Of a DNA stretch of 64,000 bases, positions 54,711 through 63,842 are shown piece by piece (position 1 is the stretch's first letter; each line of letters begins with the position of its first letter). The stretch spans positions 124,001 to 188,000 of the forward strand of contig NZ_CP041636.1 of the NCBI RefSeq assembly GCF_007197755.1. Direction: 5' to 3'. The translations under genes and the position numbers were made by a program. This DNA is from Ferrovibrio terrae (GTDB taxonomy: Bacteria > Pseudomonadota > Alphaproteobacteria > Ferrovibrionales > Ferrovibrionaceae). The notes beneath the pieces were generated by a model. It searched no databases, was not told where the DNA came from, and worked only from the letters and a program-made list of their open reading frames with translations.

Positions 54711-55567
54711 TGATCGAGCGCCGCCCAGTCGCCAACGCCTTTGGCCACCTGATGCTGGTGGCGATGATCGTCATCGTCGCCTTCCCGATCTACCTGGCCG
54801 TGATTGCCGCATCCCACACCATCCAGGATGTCTCGCAGACGCCGATGCCGCTGCTGCCCGGTGCCCAGCTGCTGGAGAATACGGCGCGCGCCCTGTTCGA
54901 CGGCCCGCAGCTGGTCGGCGTCAGCGGCGCCACGCCGGCTGTCGTGCTGATGATGAACAGCCTGATCATGGCGATCTCGATCGCCGTGGGCAAAATCATC
55001 ATCTCGCTGCTGTCGGCCTTCGCCATCGTCTACTTCCGCTTTCCGCTGAAGAACTTCTTCTTCTGGATGATCTTCATCACCCTGATGCTGCCGGTCGAGG
55101 TGCGCATCATCCCGACTTACAAGATCGTCGCCGACCTTGGCCTGCTGGATACCTATACCGGCCTGGTCCTGCCGCTGATCGCCTCGGCCACCGCCACCTT
55201 CCTGTTCCGCCAGTTCTTCATGACGGTGCCGGACGAGCTGGTGGAAGCCGCGCGCATCGACGGCGCCGGTCCGATGCGCTTCTTCTGGGACATTCTGATC
55301 CCTTTGACCCGCACCAGCATTGCCGCCATGTTCGTGATTCAGTTCATCTACGGCTGGAACCAGTATCTCTGGCCGCTGCTGATCGCGTCGGACTACAAGT
55401 ATCAAACCATCGTGCTGGCCATCGGCCGCCTGATCCGTGCACCGGATGCCTTCTATGAATGGCCGGTGATCATGGGTATGGCCGTGCTGGCTCTGCTGCC
55501 GCCTGTTCTGGTGGTGGTGCTGATGCAGCGCTGGTTCGTCAAAGGTCTCGTTGAAACGGAAAAGTGA
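54710..55567 (+). CDS. ugpE: Glycerol-3-phosphate ABC transporter permease UgpE
   Basis: A 285-residue six-helix permease, partner of UgpA. The EAA loop is LVEAARIDGAGPMRFFWDILIP, and the segment FFWMIFITLMLPVEVRIIPTY is typical. It contains GWNQYLWPLLIASD near the end. It starts inside the ugpA stop and is followed nine bases later by ugpC, so the three genes are one transcript. Confidence 0.94.
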   Translation: MIERRPVANAFGHLMLVAMIVIVAFPIYLAVIAASHTIQDVSQTPMPLLPGAQLLENTARALFDGPQLVGVSGATPAVVLMMNSLIMAISIAVGKIIISLLSAFAIVYFRFPLKNFFFWMIFITLMLPVEVRIIPTYKIVADLGLLDTYTGLVLPLIASATATFLFRQFFMTVPDELVEAARIDGAGPMRFFWDILIPLTRTSIAAMFVIQFIYGWNQYLWPLLIASDYKYQTIVLAIGRLIRAPDAFYEWPVIMGMAVLALLPPVLVVVLMQRWFVKGLVETEK

Positions 55568-55576
55568 GCGCCCGTC

Positions 55577-56644
55577 ATGGCGAATGTCACGCTGAAAGGC
55601 GTCAAGAAGAACTACGGCCCGGTCAAGGCCATCCACGGCGTCGACATGGTGATCAAGGATGGCGAATTCATCGTTATCGTCGGTCCGTCGGGTTGCGGCA
55701 AGTCCACCCTGCTGCGCATGGTCGCGGGCCTCGAAGCGATTTCTGAAGGCCAGATCCTGATCGGCGACCGCGTGGTCAACGATGTGGAGCCGGCCGATCG
55801 CGATATCGCCATGGTGTTCCAGAATTACGCGCTCTACCCACATATGAGCGTGTATCAGAACATGTCCTATGGCCTGCGCATCCGCGGCATGGACAAGGCC
55901 GATATCGAGACGCGCGTGCAGCGCGCCGCAGAAATCCTGCAGCTGCAGCCCTATCTGCAGCGCAAGCCGCGTGAATTGTCAGGCGGCCAGCGCCAGCGCG
56001 TCGCCATGGGCCGCGCCATCGTGCGCGAACCCAGCGTGTTCCTGTTCGATGAACCGCTGTCGAACCTGGATGCCAAGCTGCGCGTGCAGATGCGTCTCGA
56101 GATCAAGCGCCTGCACGCCCAGCTCGGCGTCACCTCGATCTACGTGACCCACGACCAGGTCGAGGCGATGACGCTCGCCGACCGGCTGGTGGTGATGAAC
56201 CAGGGCCGCGCCGACCAGATCGGCACCCCGGGCGATGTCTATAACCACCCGGCCACCACCTATGTCGGCGGCTTTATCGGCTCGCCGGCAATGAATTTCG
56301 TGAAATGCCGTATCGATGCCGGCAAAGCCGTGCTGGACGATGGTGTCGCGCTCGCCCTGCCCGGCGGCTGGGCGACGCCGGCCGGCAGCTACACGCTCGG
56401 GATTCGCCCCGAAACCCTGCGCATCGCACGATCGGACGAGACGCCGGATCTCCATCTCGATGTCGATGTGGCCGAAGAGCTCGGCGCCGATACCCTGCTG
56501 CATGGCAAGGTCGGCGGCCAGGAGATCGTCGCCCGCGTGCCGAGCAATGCCGGCTATCACGACAATTCCCGCCCGGGCCTGATGGTGGATATCAGCCGCG
56601 CGCACCTGTTCGACGCCGATAGCGGCCTGCGCATCGCCGTGTGA
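55577..56644 (+). CDS. ugpC: Glycerol-3-phosphate ABC transporter ATP-binding protein UgpC
   Basis: A 355-residue MalK-type ATPase. Walker A is [13 protein letters not shown], the signature [16 protein letters not shown], Walker B VFLFDEP and the H-loop [14 protein letters not shown]. After residue 235 a TOBE-type OB-fold domain follows ([12 protein letters not shown]), the part that can be regulated in MalK relatives. The start [14 protein letters not shown] is typical for UgpC. It ends the operon. Confidence 0.94.
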   Translation: MANVTLKGVKKNYGPVKAIHGVDMVIKDGEFIVIVGPSGCGKSTLLRMVAGLEAISEGQILIGDRVVNDVEPADRDIAMVFQNYALYPHMSVYQNMSYGLRIRGMDKADIETRVQRAAEILQLQPYLQRKPRELSGGQRQRVAMGRAIVREPSVFLFDEPLSNLDAKLRVQMRLEIKRLHAQLGVTSIYVTHDQVEAMTLADRLVVMNQGRADQIGTPGDVYNHPATTYVGGFIGSPAMNFVKCRIDAGKAVLDDGVALALPGGWATPAGSYTLGIRPETLRIARSDETPDLHLDVDVAEELGADTLLHGKVGGQEIVARVPSNAGYHDNSRPGLMVDISRAHLFDADSGLRIAV

Positions 56645-56696
56645 TATGCCGCGCCGCCCGCGCCCCGTACCCTCTTGGGCGGGACGCAGCACGGCT

Positions 56697-57113
56697 TCAG
56701 TTCAGCTGGATGGTTCCGAGATAGGAGCCGGACACGCTCAGGTTTGGCCGGGCCTCTTCGGCCATGCGGCTCAGGGCCGAACAGCTATAGGTCGCACGCA
56801 CCGGAGCCGTGAGCGAGCAGGTAGACAGATCGGCCTGATTGTAGAAAAGCTGCGGGTCGCCGCAGTGCTTCTGCACCAGCGCCAGAATCTGCTCAGGCTT
56901 ATGGCTGAGCCGGTTGTAGCAGAGCGAAAAATACGGCCGGCCAGTGCGCGGATGGTTCGCCGCGGGCAGAAGACCGATCTCGAACTGGTTGCCATCCGTC
57001 GGCAGCCGGCGGCCCAGCATGTAGGGATCACCTGCAACCGCGCCGCAGGCGGTCAGGCCAAGCAGCAGGCTGGCCGCAAGGCCGCGTCGCCAGGATATGG
57101 GGTGCCAAGTCAT
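56697..57113 (-). CDS. Hypothetical lipoprotein
   Basis: A 138-residue protein with a lipoprotein signal (RRGLAASLLLGLTACG, Cys near residue 23). The mature part holds four more Cys (SLCYNRLS, KHCGDPQ, LSTCSL and YSCSAL), which may form two disulfides. NHPRTGRPYFSLCYN is a distinctive stretch. No named family is recognised. It converges with ugpC and is divergent from the epimerase-like gene; it likely sits in the outer membrane. Confidence 0.75.
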   Translation of the reverse strand: MTWHPISWRRGLAASLLLGLTACGAVAGDPYMLGRRLPTDGNQFEIGLLPAANHPRTGRPYFSLCYNRLSHKPEQILALVQKHCGDPQLFYNQADLSTCSLTAPVRATYSCSALSRMAEEARPNLSVSGSYLGTIQLN

Positions 57114-57232
57114 AGGGCCACTTTGCCGCGCCGGTCCGTTAACGGCAAGTCCCTGTCTCCTGACAAATCCGCCTCAATTCAGGCATAATCCGGCGCAATC
57201 GTCTGACTCCAGCAACACAACGCGGTGATTTG

Positions 57233-58207
57233 ATGTCGTGGCACGGCAAGCCGGTGATCGTGACCGGCGGGATGGGATTTATCGGTTCGAATCTGGTGCG
57301 GCGCCTGCTTGAGGCGGGCGCGCAGGTCACGGTGATCGACCGCATGCTGGCGCAGTATGGCGCCAACCCTTTCAATCTGTCGGGCCTGGCCCTGACCGAA
57401 CTGATCGAGGCCGATATCGGCGCCGAAGCCGCCATCTTCGAGGCGATCGGCAAAGCGGCGGTGATCTTCAATTTCGCCGGCCAGACCTCGCATATGGATT
57501 CGATGAAGCAGCCGCTGGAAGACCTGCGGCTGAACCAGGAAGCCAACCTGCGCTTCCTCGAACTGGTGCGGCGGGTCAATCCGCAGGCCCGCCTGATCTT
57601 CAGTTCGACCCGCCAGTTCTACGGTCCGCCGCATTACCTGCCGGTCGACGAGAAGCATCCGATCGCGCCGCCCGATATCAACGGCATCCACAAATATGCC
57701 GCCGAATCCTATCACATGCTCTATGCCCGCGTGCACGGCATGCGCACGACCGCCTTGCGCCTGACCAACGTGTTCGGTCCGCGCATGCGCATCCGCGATG
57801 CCAAGCAGACCTTCCTCGGCATCTGGATTCGCCATGTGATCGAGAACAGCCGCTTCGAGGTCTGGGGCGGCGAGCAGAAGCGCGACTTCACCTATGTCGA
57901 CGATCTGTGCGATGCCGTCCTGCTGGCGGCCGACACAGAAGCCACCGCGGGCCAGATCTACAATATCGGCGGCTGTCCGCCGATGTCGCTGCTGGAGCTG
58001 GCGGAGCTGCTGATCAAGGTTGGCGGCAGCGGCGGTTTCGAGCGCAAGGAATTTCCCGCCGAACGCAAGAAGATCGATATCGGTGATTACGTGGCCGATG
58101 ATGCCGCCTTCCGCGCCGCCACCGGCTGGATGCCGAAGACGTCGCTGGCCGATGGCCTGAAGCAGACGCTCGAATTCTATCGCGGCAATGCCGCGCATTA
58201 CCTGTGA
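57233..58207 (+). CDS. NAD-dependent epimerase/dehydratase family protein
   Basis: A 324-residue extended SDR. The NAD loop VTGGMGFIGSNLVRRLL and the acidic end of strand two (VIDRML) are intact, and FSSTRQFYG provides the Ser/Thr site. Where most members have YxxxK (as in PYGVSK), this protein reads INGIHKYAAE, so the usual Tyr appears to be Asn while the Lys remains. The end resembles sugar-nucleotide epimerases (EVWGGEQKRDFTYVDDLCDA). The start is ATG 57233. The next gene, an aminotransferase, begins at its stop, suggesting a two-step sugar-nucleotide pathway. Confidence 0.85.
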   Translation: MSWHGKPVIVTGGMGFIGSNLVRRLLEAGAQVTVIDRMLAQYGANPFNLSGLALTELIEADIGAEAAIFEAIGKAAVIFNFAGQTSHMDSMKQPLEDLRLNQEANLRFLELVRRVNPQARLIFSSTRQFYGPPHYLPVDEKHPIAPPDINGIHKYAAESYHMLYARVHGMRTTALRLTNVFGPRMRIRDAKQTFLGIWIRHVIENSRFEVWGGEQKRDFTYVDDLCDAVLLAADTEATAGQIYNIGGCPPMSLLELAELLIKVGGSGGFERKEFPAERKKIDIGDYVADDAAFRAATGWMPKTSLADGLKQTLEFYRGNAAHYL

Positions 58208-58218
58208 GAGCCCCCACG

Positions 58219-59337
58219 ATGATTCCGCAGACCAACCCCAAAGCCGCCTATCTCGCCCAGCGCGAGGCGATCGATGCAGCAATCCGCCGCGTGCTGGAAA
58301 ATGGCTGGTATATCCAGGGCGAGGAAGTCGCAGCCTTCGAGCGCGACTTCGCCGCCTATACCGGCTCCAAACATGCCGTGGCCTGCGCCAGCGGCACCGA
58401 TGCGCTGATCCTCGCGCTGCGCGGCCTTGGCATTGGCCCTGGCGATGCCGTGATCACCGTGTCGCATACCGCGGTCGCCACCGTCGCCGCCATCCAACTG
58501 GCCGGCGCGACACCCGTGCTGGTGGATACCGACGAATACTGGGCCATGTCGCCGCAGGCGCTGGAGGCCACGCTCCAGTCATGGCCGGCCGGCGCGCCAA
58601 AGCCCAAAGCCGTGATCCCCGTGCATCTCTATGGCCAGCCGGCAGCGATCACCGAGATCGCCGCGATTGCCGAGAAACACAACCTGATCCTGATCGAGGA
58701 CAATGCGCAGGCGCATGGCGCCACGCTGAATGGCAGGATGGTCGGGCGCTGGGGCAAGGCGGCGGCCTACAGTCTCTATCCGACCAAAAACCTCGGCGCC
58801 ATCGGTGACGGCGGCATCGTCACCACCGACGATGACAGCGTGGCGGACGCCCTGCGGGCGTTGCGCGAATACGGCTGGCGCGAGCGCTATATCAGCGCCA
58901 TTGCCGGCATGAACAGCCGCCTCGATCCGCTGCAGGCCGCTGTTCTGCGTGTAAAGCTCATGGCATTGCCCGCTGATACCGCACGCCGCCAGGCGATTGC
59001 CGCACGCTACAGCGCCGGGCTCGCCGGCCTGAACGGCCTTGCCCTGCCCAGGATTCGCGCCGGCGCCGCTCCGGTCTATCATCTCTATGTCGTCGACGCC
59101 GGTGCGCGCCGTGACGAGCTGCAGGCGAAGCTGAAGGACAAAGGTGTCGGCACGCTGATCCATTACCCGGTGCCGGTGCATCTGCAGCCGGCCTATCAGG
59201 GCAAGATCGCACTCGGGGCGGGCGGTCTGCCCAATACCGAACGCGCGGCCAAAAGCGTGCTCAGCCTGCCGCTGTTCCCGCAGCTGCCCGACAGCGATGT
59301 CGATACGGTGATTGCCGCCGTGAAAGCCGTCTGGTGA
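58219..59337 (+). CDS. DegT/DnrJ/EryC1/StrS family sugar aminotransferase
   Basis: A 372-residue PLP enzyme that aminates a keto-sugar nucleotide. The Schiff-base lysine lies in YSLYPTKNLGAIGDGG, the phosphate region is CASGTDALILALRGLG, and LIEDNAQAHGA holds the ring-contacting Asp. The N-terminus IPQTNPKAAYLAQREAID is typical. ATG 58219 is chosen; a GTG at 58204 overlaps the stop of the epimerase gene. Together the two genes should make an amino-sugar nucleotide, such as a 3- or 4-amino-deoxyhexose; the position of amination is not shown. Confidence 0.91.
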   Translation: MIPQTNPKAAYLAQREAIDAAIRRVLENGWYIQGEEVAAFERDFAAYTGSKHAVACASGTDALILALRGLGIGPGDAVITVSHTAVATVAAIQLAGATPVLVDTDEYWAMSPQALEATLQSWPAGAPKPKAVIPVHLYGQPAAITEIAAIAEKHNLILIEDNAQAHGATLNGRMVGRWGKAAAYSLYPTKNLGAIGDGGIVTTDDDSVADALRALREYGWRERYISAIAGMNSRLDPLQAAVLRVKLMALPADTARRQAIAARYSAGLAGLNGLALPRIRAGAAPVYHLYVVDAGARRDELQAKLKDKGVGTLIHYPVPVHLQPAYQGKIALGAGGLPNTERAAKSVLSLPLFPQLPDSDVDTVIAAVKAVW

Positions 59338-59673
59338 TCACGCCGCGCGCGTGATCAGGAAGACACCGCAGCAGACCAGGCCGATGCCGGCCAGCTTCGA
59401 CATGGTGATCGGCTCGCCGTAGAGCCAGAAGCCGAGCAGCGCCACCAGCACGTAGGACAGCGATACGCTCGGGAAAGCGATCGAGACCGGGATCTTGCGC
59501 AAAGCGTACATGTAGCAGAGCGCCGCGGCGAAATAGAGCGCGAGACCGATGATCGACTGCGGCGCCAGGAACTGCTGCAGCAGGGTTTCGCCGCCGGCAC
59601 CGGATTTCAGCAGCATCTGGCCGCCGACGCCGAGCAGCACGCCGACGCCGAGCGCGACATAAAACCAGATCAT
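59338..59673 (-). CDS. Small EamA-type flippase-like membrane protein
   Basis: A 111-residue protein with four helices, resembling half of an EamA carrier and the ArnE/ArnF subunits that flip undecaprenyl-phosphate-aminoarabinose. It starts MIWFYVALGVGVLLGVGGQM and includes IPVSIAFPSVSLSYVLVALL. The start overlaps the glycosyltransferase stop by four bases, so the two are coupled. Its likely task is to flip the lipid-linked sugar made by that glycosyltransferase. Confidence 0.82.
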   Translation of the reverse strand: MIWFYVALGVGVLLGVGGQMLLKSGAGGETLLQQFLAPQSIIGLALYFAAALCYMYALRKIPVSIAFPSVSLSYVLVALLGFWLYGEPITMSKLAGIGLVCCGVFLITRAA

Positions 59674-60674
59674 GACCGCGTCTCCGTTGGCAGAGCTTTT
59701 TCGTTGCGCTGCACGTCGCGCACGATGAATTGCGGCTTCCGGTTCACGGTCAGGAACAGCCGGCCGAGGTATTCGCCGACCAGGCCCAGCATGATCAGCT
59801 GCACGCCCGCCAGCAGCAGGATCGCCGCCATCACCGAGGCATAGCCCTGCGGCGTACGGCCACCCAGCGCCTCGATCAGGATCACCAGGAAGACCAGCAG
59901 GCCGAGGCCCGCCATGACGAAGCCCACCAGCGTGCCGATACGCAGCGGCATCACCGAGAAATTCAGGAACATAGACATGAACAGCCGCACCAGCCGGCGG
60001 ATCGTGTAGTTGCTGCGGCCCTCGGCGCGCGCCAGATGCTGCACCTGCAGGCGGCCGATATTCTGCGTCACCTGCATGATCAGGCCGTCCACATAAGGGA
60101 ACGGCCCGGTATGCTCCAGGATGTTGCGGGCGACAAACGCGCTCATGCAGCGAAAGCTGGAGAGATACAGGCCTTTTGGCTTGTCGAGCAGGTTGTCGGC
60201 GCACCAGTTGGTGAAGCGGCTGCCGAGGTTGCGCCAGGCGGCATGCTGCTTGTCGGCATAATAGGTGTAGACGACGTCGTAGGCATGGTCCTTGGCATAG
60301 CGCCACAGCCGCACGACTTCCTCGGGCGGGTTCTGCAGGTCGTCGTCCATGTTGATGATGTATTCGCCACGCGCCTGGCTCAGGCCCGCCATCACGGCGT
60401 TATGTTCGCCGAAATTGCGCGCCAGGTTCACCACGGTGAGCGCGACCGAATTCTGCCGGCACAGATCGCGACAGACATCGAGCGAATTGTCCGGGCTGCA
60501 GTCGTTGACCAGCACGATCTCGTGGCCGCCCGGCACGTCCAGTTTGGCCAGCGCCTCGACCAGCGTGGGCACGCTGGTAGCGCCGTTATAGACCGGAACC
60601 ACGATCGACAGCGCGAAAGCCGGGGCCGCATCTGCCGTGCTGATCATGTCGCCCTGCATTGCCATCTGCCTCAT
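59670..60674 (-). CDS. Glycosyltransferase family 2, polyprenyl-phosphate sugar transferase type
   Basis: A 334-residue membrane GT2 like ArnC, DPM1 or GtrB. The domain opens with LSIVVPVYNGATSVPTLVEA, the DXD-type site is INMDDDLQNPPEE, and the donor loop is VVNLARNFGEHNAVMAG. Two C-terminal helices (IGTLVGFVMAGLGLLVFLVI and ASVMAAILLLAGVQLIMLGL) anchor it. ATG 60674 overlaps the methyltransferase stop (ATGA). It should load a sugar onto undecaprenyl phosphate for flipping by the small EamA protein. Confidence 0.9.
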   Translation of the reverse strand: MRQMAMQGDMISTADAAPAFALSIVVPVYNGATSVPTLVEALAKLDVPGGHEIVLVNDCSPDNSLDVCRDLCRQNSVALTVVNLARNFGEHNAVMAGLSQARGEYIINMDDDLQNPPEEVVRLWRYAKDHAYDVVYTYYADKQHAAWRNLGSRFTNWCADNLLDKPKGLYLSSFRCMSAFVARNILEHTGPFPYVDGLIMQVTQNIGRLQVQHLARAEGRSNYTIRRLVRLFMSMFLNFSVMPLRIGTLVGFVMAGLGLLVFLVILIEALGGRTPQGYASVMAAILLLAGVQLIMLGLVGEYLGRLFLTVNRKPQFIVRDVQRNEKALPTETRS

Positions 60675-61423
60675 GGTTTCTTCGCCTCGATCCAGACCGA
60701 ACCACCGAAGGGCAGCTGCAGGCCGATCCCGGCCAGCCGCCGCTCGATCACCATGACGGCATGGAACAGGCGGTCCTGCCAGGCCGGGAAAGGCTTCACG
60801 TCGCTGCCCTCGCCGCTCCCTGTACCCGCCGTCAGGCGGTGCAGCAGCATTAACGGAAACAGCAGGCTGTTCCAATAGCCGCCGGAGACGGCGACAAAAC
60901 CGGCCTCGGCCAGCCGGCGACGCGCCTGACCCATCGTATAGCGCCGCTTGTTGTGGACATGAACGTCATGCGCCGATGCCATCCACTGATAGGCCGGCAG
61001 GTTCAGCAGCAGGGTACCGCCCGGCGTCAGGCAGCGCAGGAACTCGGCCAGTGCGGCCGGCTCATCCACCGCGGCATGGCACAGCACATCGGCGCTGACG
61101 ATCGCGTTGAATTGCCCGTCCCCGTAGGGCATGGCATTGACGCTGCCGACCTGCAGCTTGTCCGGGGCCCGGCCGGGCGGTAGCTTCCCGCGCGCCAGTG
61201 CAGCCGCCTCTGCGTCGTATTCCAGCCCCTGCAGGTCGAGATCCGGTCGCAGGACCGCCAAACGCGCCAGCAGCCCGCCAGTGCCGCAGCCGGCATCCAG
61301 CAGCCGGGCGCCTGCCGGCAGGCCCAGACGGGCTATACGGTCCAGCAGACGGGCATGCAGGGCGCGATACCACCACATGGTCGCCTCCAGCATCGCCATC
61401 CGGTGGTATTCAACCCGTTCCAT
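60671..61423 (-). CDS. Class I SAM-dependent methyltransferase
   Basis: A 250-residue methyltransferase. Motif I is LLDAGCGTGGLLARLAV, motif II LQGLEYD, with a post-I FNAIVSADVLCH. The segment after it (LNLPAYQWMASAHDVHVHNKRR) is typical of a methyltransferase group found in polysaccharide and glycosylation loci. It is coupled to the glycosyltransferase and transcribed divergently from the large membrane protein gene. The target could be the sugar or its carrier. Confidence 0.85.
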   Translation of the reverse strand: MERVEYHRMAMLEATMWWYRALHARLLDRIARLGLPAGARLLDAGCGTGGLLARLAVLRPDLDLQGLEYDAEAAALARGKLPPGRAPDKLQVGSVNAMPYGDGQFNAIVSADVLCHAAVDEPAALAEFLRCLTPGGTLLLNLPAYQWMASAHDVHVHNKRRYTMGQARRRLAEAGFVAVSGGYWNSLLFPLMLLHRLTAGTGSGEGSDVKPFPAWQDRLFHAVMVIERRLAGIGLQLPFGGSVWIEAKKP

Positions 61424-61515
61424 TCGCCGTTACCGGTTTTCCATTTGATTTGTATGTAAGTGAATGATTTACCAAGACGACCTAGCTTAGGCCAGTGCAA
61501 TTGCCCGATCCCGCC

Positions 61516-63105
61516 ATGAATACCAGCCAAAACACCCAGGATGCCGTGCTGCGCCGCGGATGGGACTGGCCGCGCCTGCTGCACGGCCTGGTGCTGGCTG
61601 TCTGCGCGCTCTGGCTGATCGGCTACTTCTTTCCGCCGATCAACCACGACACCGCTGTCCTGCTCTATATCTCGAAGAGCTGGCTCAACGGCGGCCGCCT
61701 CTTCATCGACGCGATCGACATCAACACCCCGCTGGTCTTCGTCGTCCACCTGCTGCCTGAGTTCATTGCCAAGCTGACCGGCATGCAGGGCACCACCGCA
61801 CTGGTCGGCCTGCTGGGCCTTGGCATCGCCGCCTCGTTCATCACCTGCCGTAAGGTGCTGGCCGCCAGCCTGGATCCGGCGCATGCCACCGCTGACGCGC
61901 TGCTGCCGCTGCTGCTGCTGTTCCTGCTGATCGTCTATCCCAACAACATGTTCGCGCAGCGCGAACACATGATGCTGGTTCTGGCCATGCCCTATCTGCT
62001 GGTGGCCAGCGGACGCGCCGACGGCGAAGACCTGTCGAACCGACTGAAGATCGCCACCGGATTGATGGCTGGCGTCGGCTTTGCCATGAAGCCGTATTTC
62101 TTGGGAATGCCGCTGTTCGTCGAACTCTACATCGTCAGCCAGGTTTCACTGCGGCGCAGCCTGGCCGATCCGGCACCCTGGGCCGTGCTGGCCGTCTGCG
62201 TCGCCCATGCGCTGTTCGCCATCATCGTCACGCCGGAATATTTCACCGTCGCCCTGCCGCTGGCGCGCGCCTTCTACAGCGAAGTCAGCCAGTGGAGCAT
62301 GTTCGACCTGGCGCTGAGCGCCAATCTCGGCCCGCCCACCTTCATCCTGCCGCTGCTGGGCATCGCCGCCTTCCTGGCGGTGCGCTCGCATATGGCGCGC
62401 ATCATTTTCCTGGCCGGCATCGGCGGGCTCCTCTCGGGCTACGCGCAAGGCAAGGGCTGGCCCTATCACGCACTACCGGCCCAGGCGCTGACCCTGCTGC
62501 TGGCCGGCGTAATCATCGCCTATGTGATGGACCATGTGGTCTGGCCCAAGCGCAGCGACAACCGGCCCGCCAGGCTGTTTGCCGCCGCGCTGATGCTGCT
62601 GATCTTCTATCAGGAAGGCCTGCACAGCCGACCGTTCTTCAAGCAGCTGGAATACCGTGGCTCGGACCTGCAGCGCCTGATGCATGTCGTGAAAGCCGAG
62701 CGCCGCAACGACCGGGTGCTGGTTCTGTCGCCCGGTATCTATCCGCATTTTCCCATGCTGAACTATCTCAACATGAAGATGACCATGCGGTTCGAGAGCA
62801 TGTGGCTGTTGCAGGGCGCCTATTCGGACTGCCAGGAGCTGGCGCCGCTGTACAATCCGCCGGAATCGATGAGCCGGGCCGAGGAATTCGTGTTCCGCAG
62901 CGTGGCGGAGGATTTCTACAGGAAGAAGCCGTCGCTTCTGATCGTCGACAACGTTCCCGGCATTCCGCGCTGCCAGGGCGAGGCGTTCAATTATCTGGAT
63001 TATTTCTCGCGCAATCCGCTCTTCGCCAAGCGGTTTGAGGATTACGACCGCGCGCTGGACCTCGACCGTTATACGATTTATCGCCGGCGCGACGGTCTCA
63101 AGTAA
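61516..63105 (+). CDS. Large polytopic membrane protein, GT39/ArnT-like glycosyltransferase candidate
   Basis: A 529-residue protein with about 11-12 helices. The first periplasmic loop has INHDTAVLLYISKSWLNGGR followed by IDINTPLVF, which fits the GT-C pattern of an acidic residue in loop 1 and the YxD...PP-like segment of GT39/GT83 members. The C-terminal 120 residues form a soluble region (LVLSPGIYPHFPMLNYLNMK). ATG 61516 is chosen over a GTG at 61495. It is divergent from the methyltransferase/glycosyltransferase genes and would use the flipped polyprenyl-sugar as donor. Confidence 0.75.
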   Translation: MNTSQNTQDAVLRRGWDWPRLLHGLVLAVCALWLIGYFFPPINHDTAVLLYISKSWLNGGRLFIDAIDINTPLVFVVHLLPEFIAKLTGMQGTTALVGLLGLGIAASFITCRKVLAASLDPAHATADALLPLLLLFLLIVYPNNMFAQREHMMLVLAMPYLLVASGRADGEDLSNRLKIATGLMAGVGFAMKPYFLGMPLFVELYIVSQVSLRRSLADPAPWAVLAVCVAHALFAIIVTPEYFTVALPLARAFYSEVSQWSMFDLALSANLGPPTFILPLLGIAAFLAVRSHMARIIFLAGIGGLLSGYAQGKGWPYHALPAQALTLLLAGVIIAYVMDHVVWPKRSDNRPARLFAAALMLLIFYQEGLHSRPFFKQLEYRGSDLQRLMHVVKAERRNDRVLVLSPGIYPHFPMLNYLNMKMTMRFESMWLLQGAYSDCQELAPLYNPPESMSRAEEFVFRSVAEDFYRKKPSLLIVDNVPGIPRCQGEAFNYLDYFSRNPLFAKRFEDYDRALDLDRYTIYRRRDGLK

Positions 63106-63111
63106 CCCAGA

Positions 63112-63483
63112 TCAGACGTGGAAGCTTTCGCCGCAGCCGCAGCGGCCCTTCTCGTTGGGATTGCGGAAGACGAAGCCGGATTGCAGCTTGTCTTCTTCCC
63201 AGTCGATCTCGGTGCCGAAGATATACATCTGCGCCTTCGGCTCGATCAGAACCGTGACGCCCTTATCCTCGACCACCTCGTCGAACTTTTGCTTCTCGGT
63301 GGCATACTGGATGTCATACGAGAAGCCCGAGCAGCCCTTGGTCTTGATCGCGATGCGCAGGCCGATCACCGGCTTGTCCGACTGCGCGATCAGCGTACGT
63401 ACACGCTCCGCCGCCGCGTCGGTCAGCGTAACCGGCTTGAAAGCCGGACGGGCCGCTGCTGTCGTGGTTTCGGTCGTCGTCAT
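63112..63483 (-). CDS. sufA: Iron-sulfur cluster assembly A-type carrier protein
   Basis: A 123-residue HesB/IscA-family protein that receives clusters and passes them to apoproteins. The three Cys ligands are in KTKGCSGFSYD and the C-terminal CGCGESFHV. The first 18 residues (MTTTETTTAAARPAFKPV) are a Thr/Ala-rich extension. ATG 63483 shares a base with the sufT stop (TGATG). It is the last gene of the visible sufS-sufT-sufA run. Confidence 0.92.
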   Translation of the reverse strand: MTTTETTTAAARPAFKPVTLTDAAAERVRTLIAQSDKPVIGLRIAIKTKGCSGFSYDIQYATEKQKFDEVVEDKGVTVLIEPKAQMYIFGTEIDWEEDKLQSGFVFRNPNEKGRCGCGESFHV

Positions 63484-63842
63484 CACATCACACCCAGTTC
63501 AAGCCGGGCCGCCTCGGACATATGCTCCGGGCCCCACGGCGGATCCCAAACGACATCAATGGTCACCTCGCCGACACCGGGGATGGAGCGGGTCTTCTGC
63601 TCCACCTCGGCAGGCATCGACTGGGCGGCCGGACAGTTCGGCGAGGTCAGGGTCATGTCGATCTGGACATCCCGGGCCTCGTTTACGTCTACCTTGTATA
63701 TAAGGCCCAATTCGTAAATGTTAACCGGAATCTCGGGGTCGAAGACGGTCTTGATCGTCTCGATCACCTGGTCGCGCAGCTCGTCATGGCCGGCAGCGCC
63801 GCCTGCCGGGGGGTTCTGATCAATTTCTTCAGGCGCCGACAT
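63483..63842 (-). CDS. sufT: SUF system assembly protein SufT (DUF59/MIP18 family)
   Basis: A 119-residue MIP18/PaaD-type protein. The family motif is FDPEIPVNIYELGLIY, followed by the conserved Cys in LTSPNCPAAQSM and VVWDPPWGPEHMSE. SufT helps mature Fe-S proteins under high demand. It starts inside the sufS stop (TGATG) and leads into sufA the same way, so the three are tightly coupled. Confidence 0.92.
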   Translation of the reverse strand: MSAPEEIDQNPPAGGAAGHDELRDQVIETIKTVFDPEIPVNIYELGLIYKVDVNEARDVQIDMTLTSPNCPAAQSMPAEVEQKTRSIPGVGEVTIDVVWDPPWGPEHMSEAARLELGVM

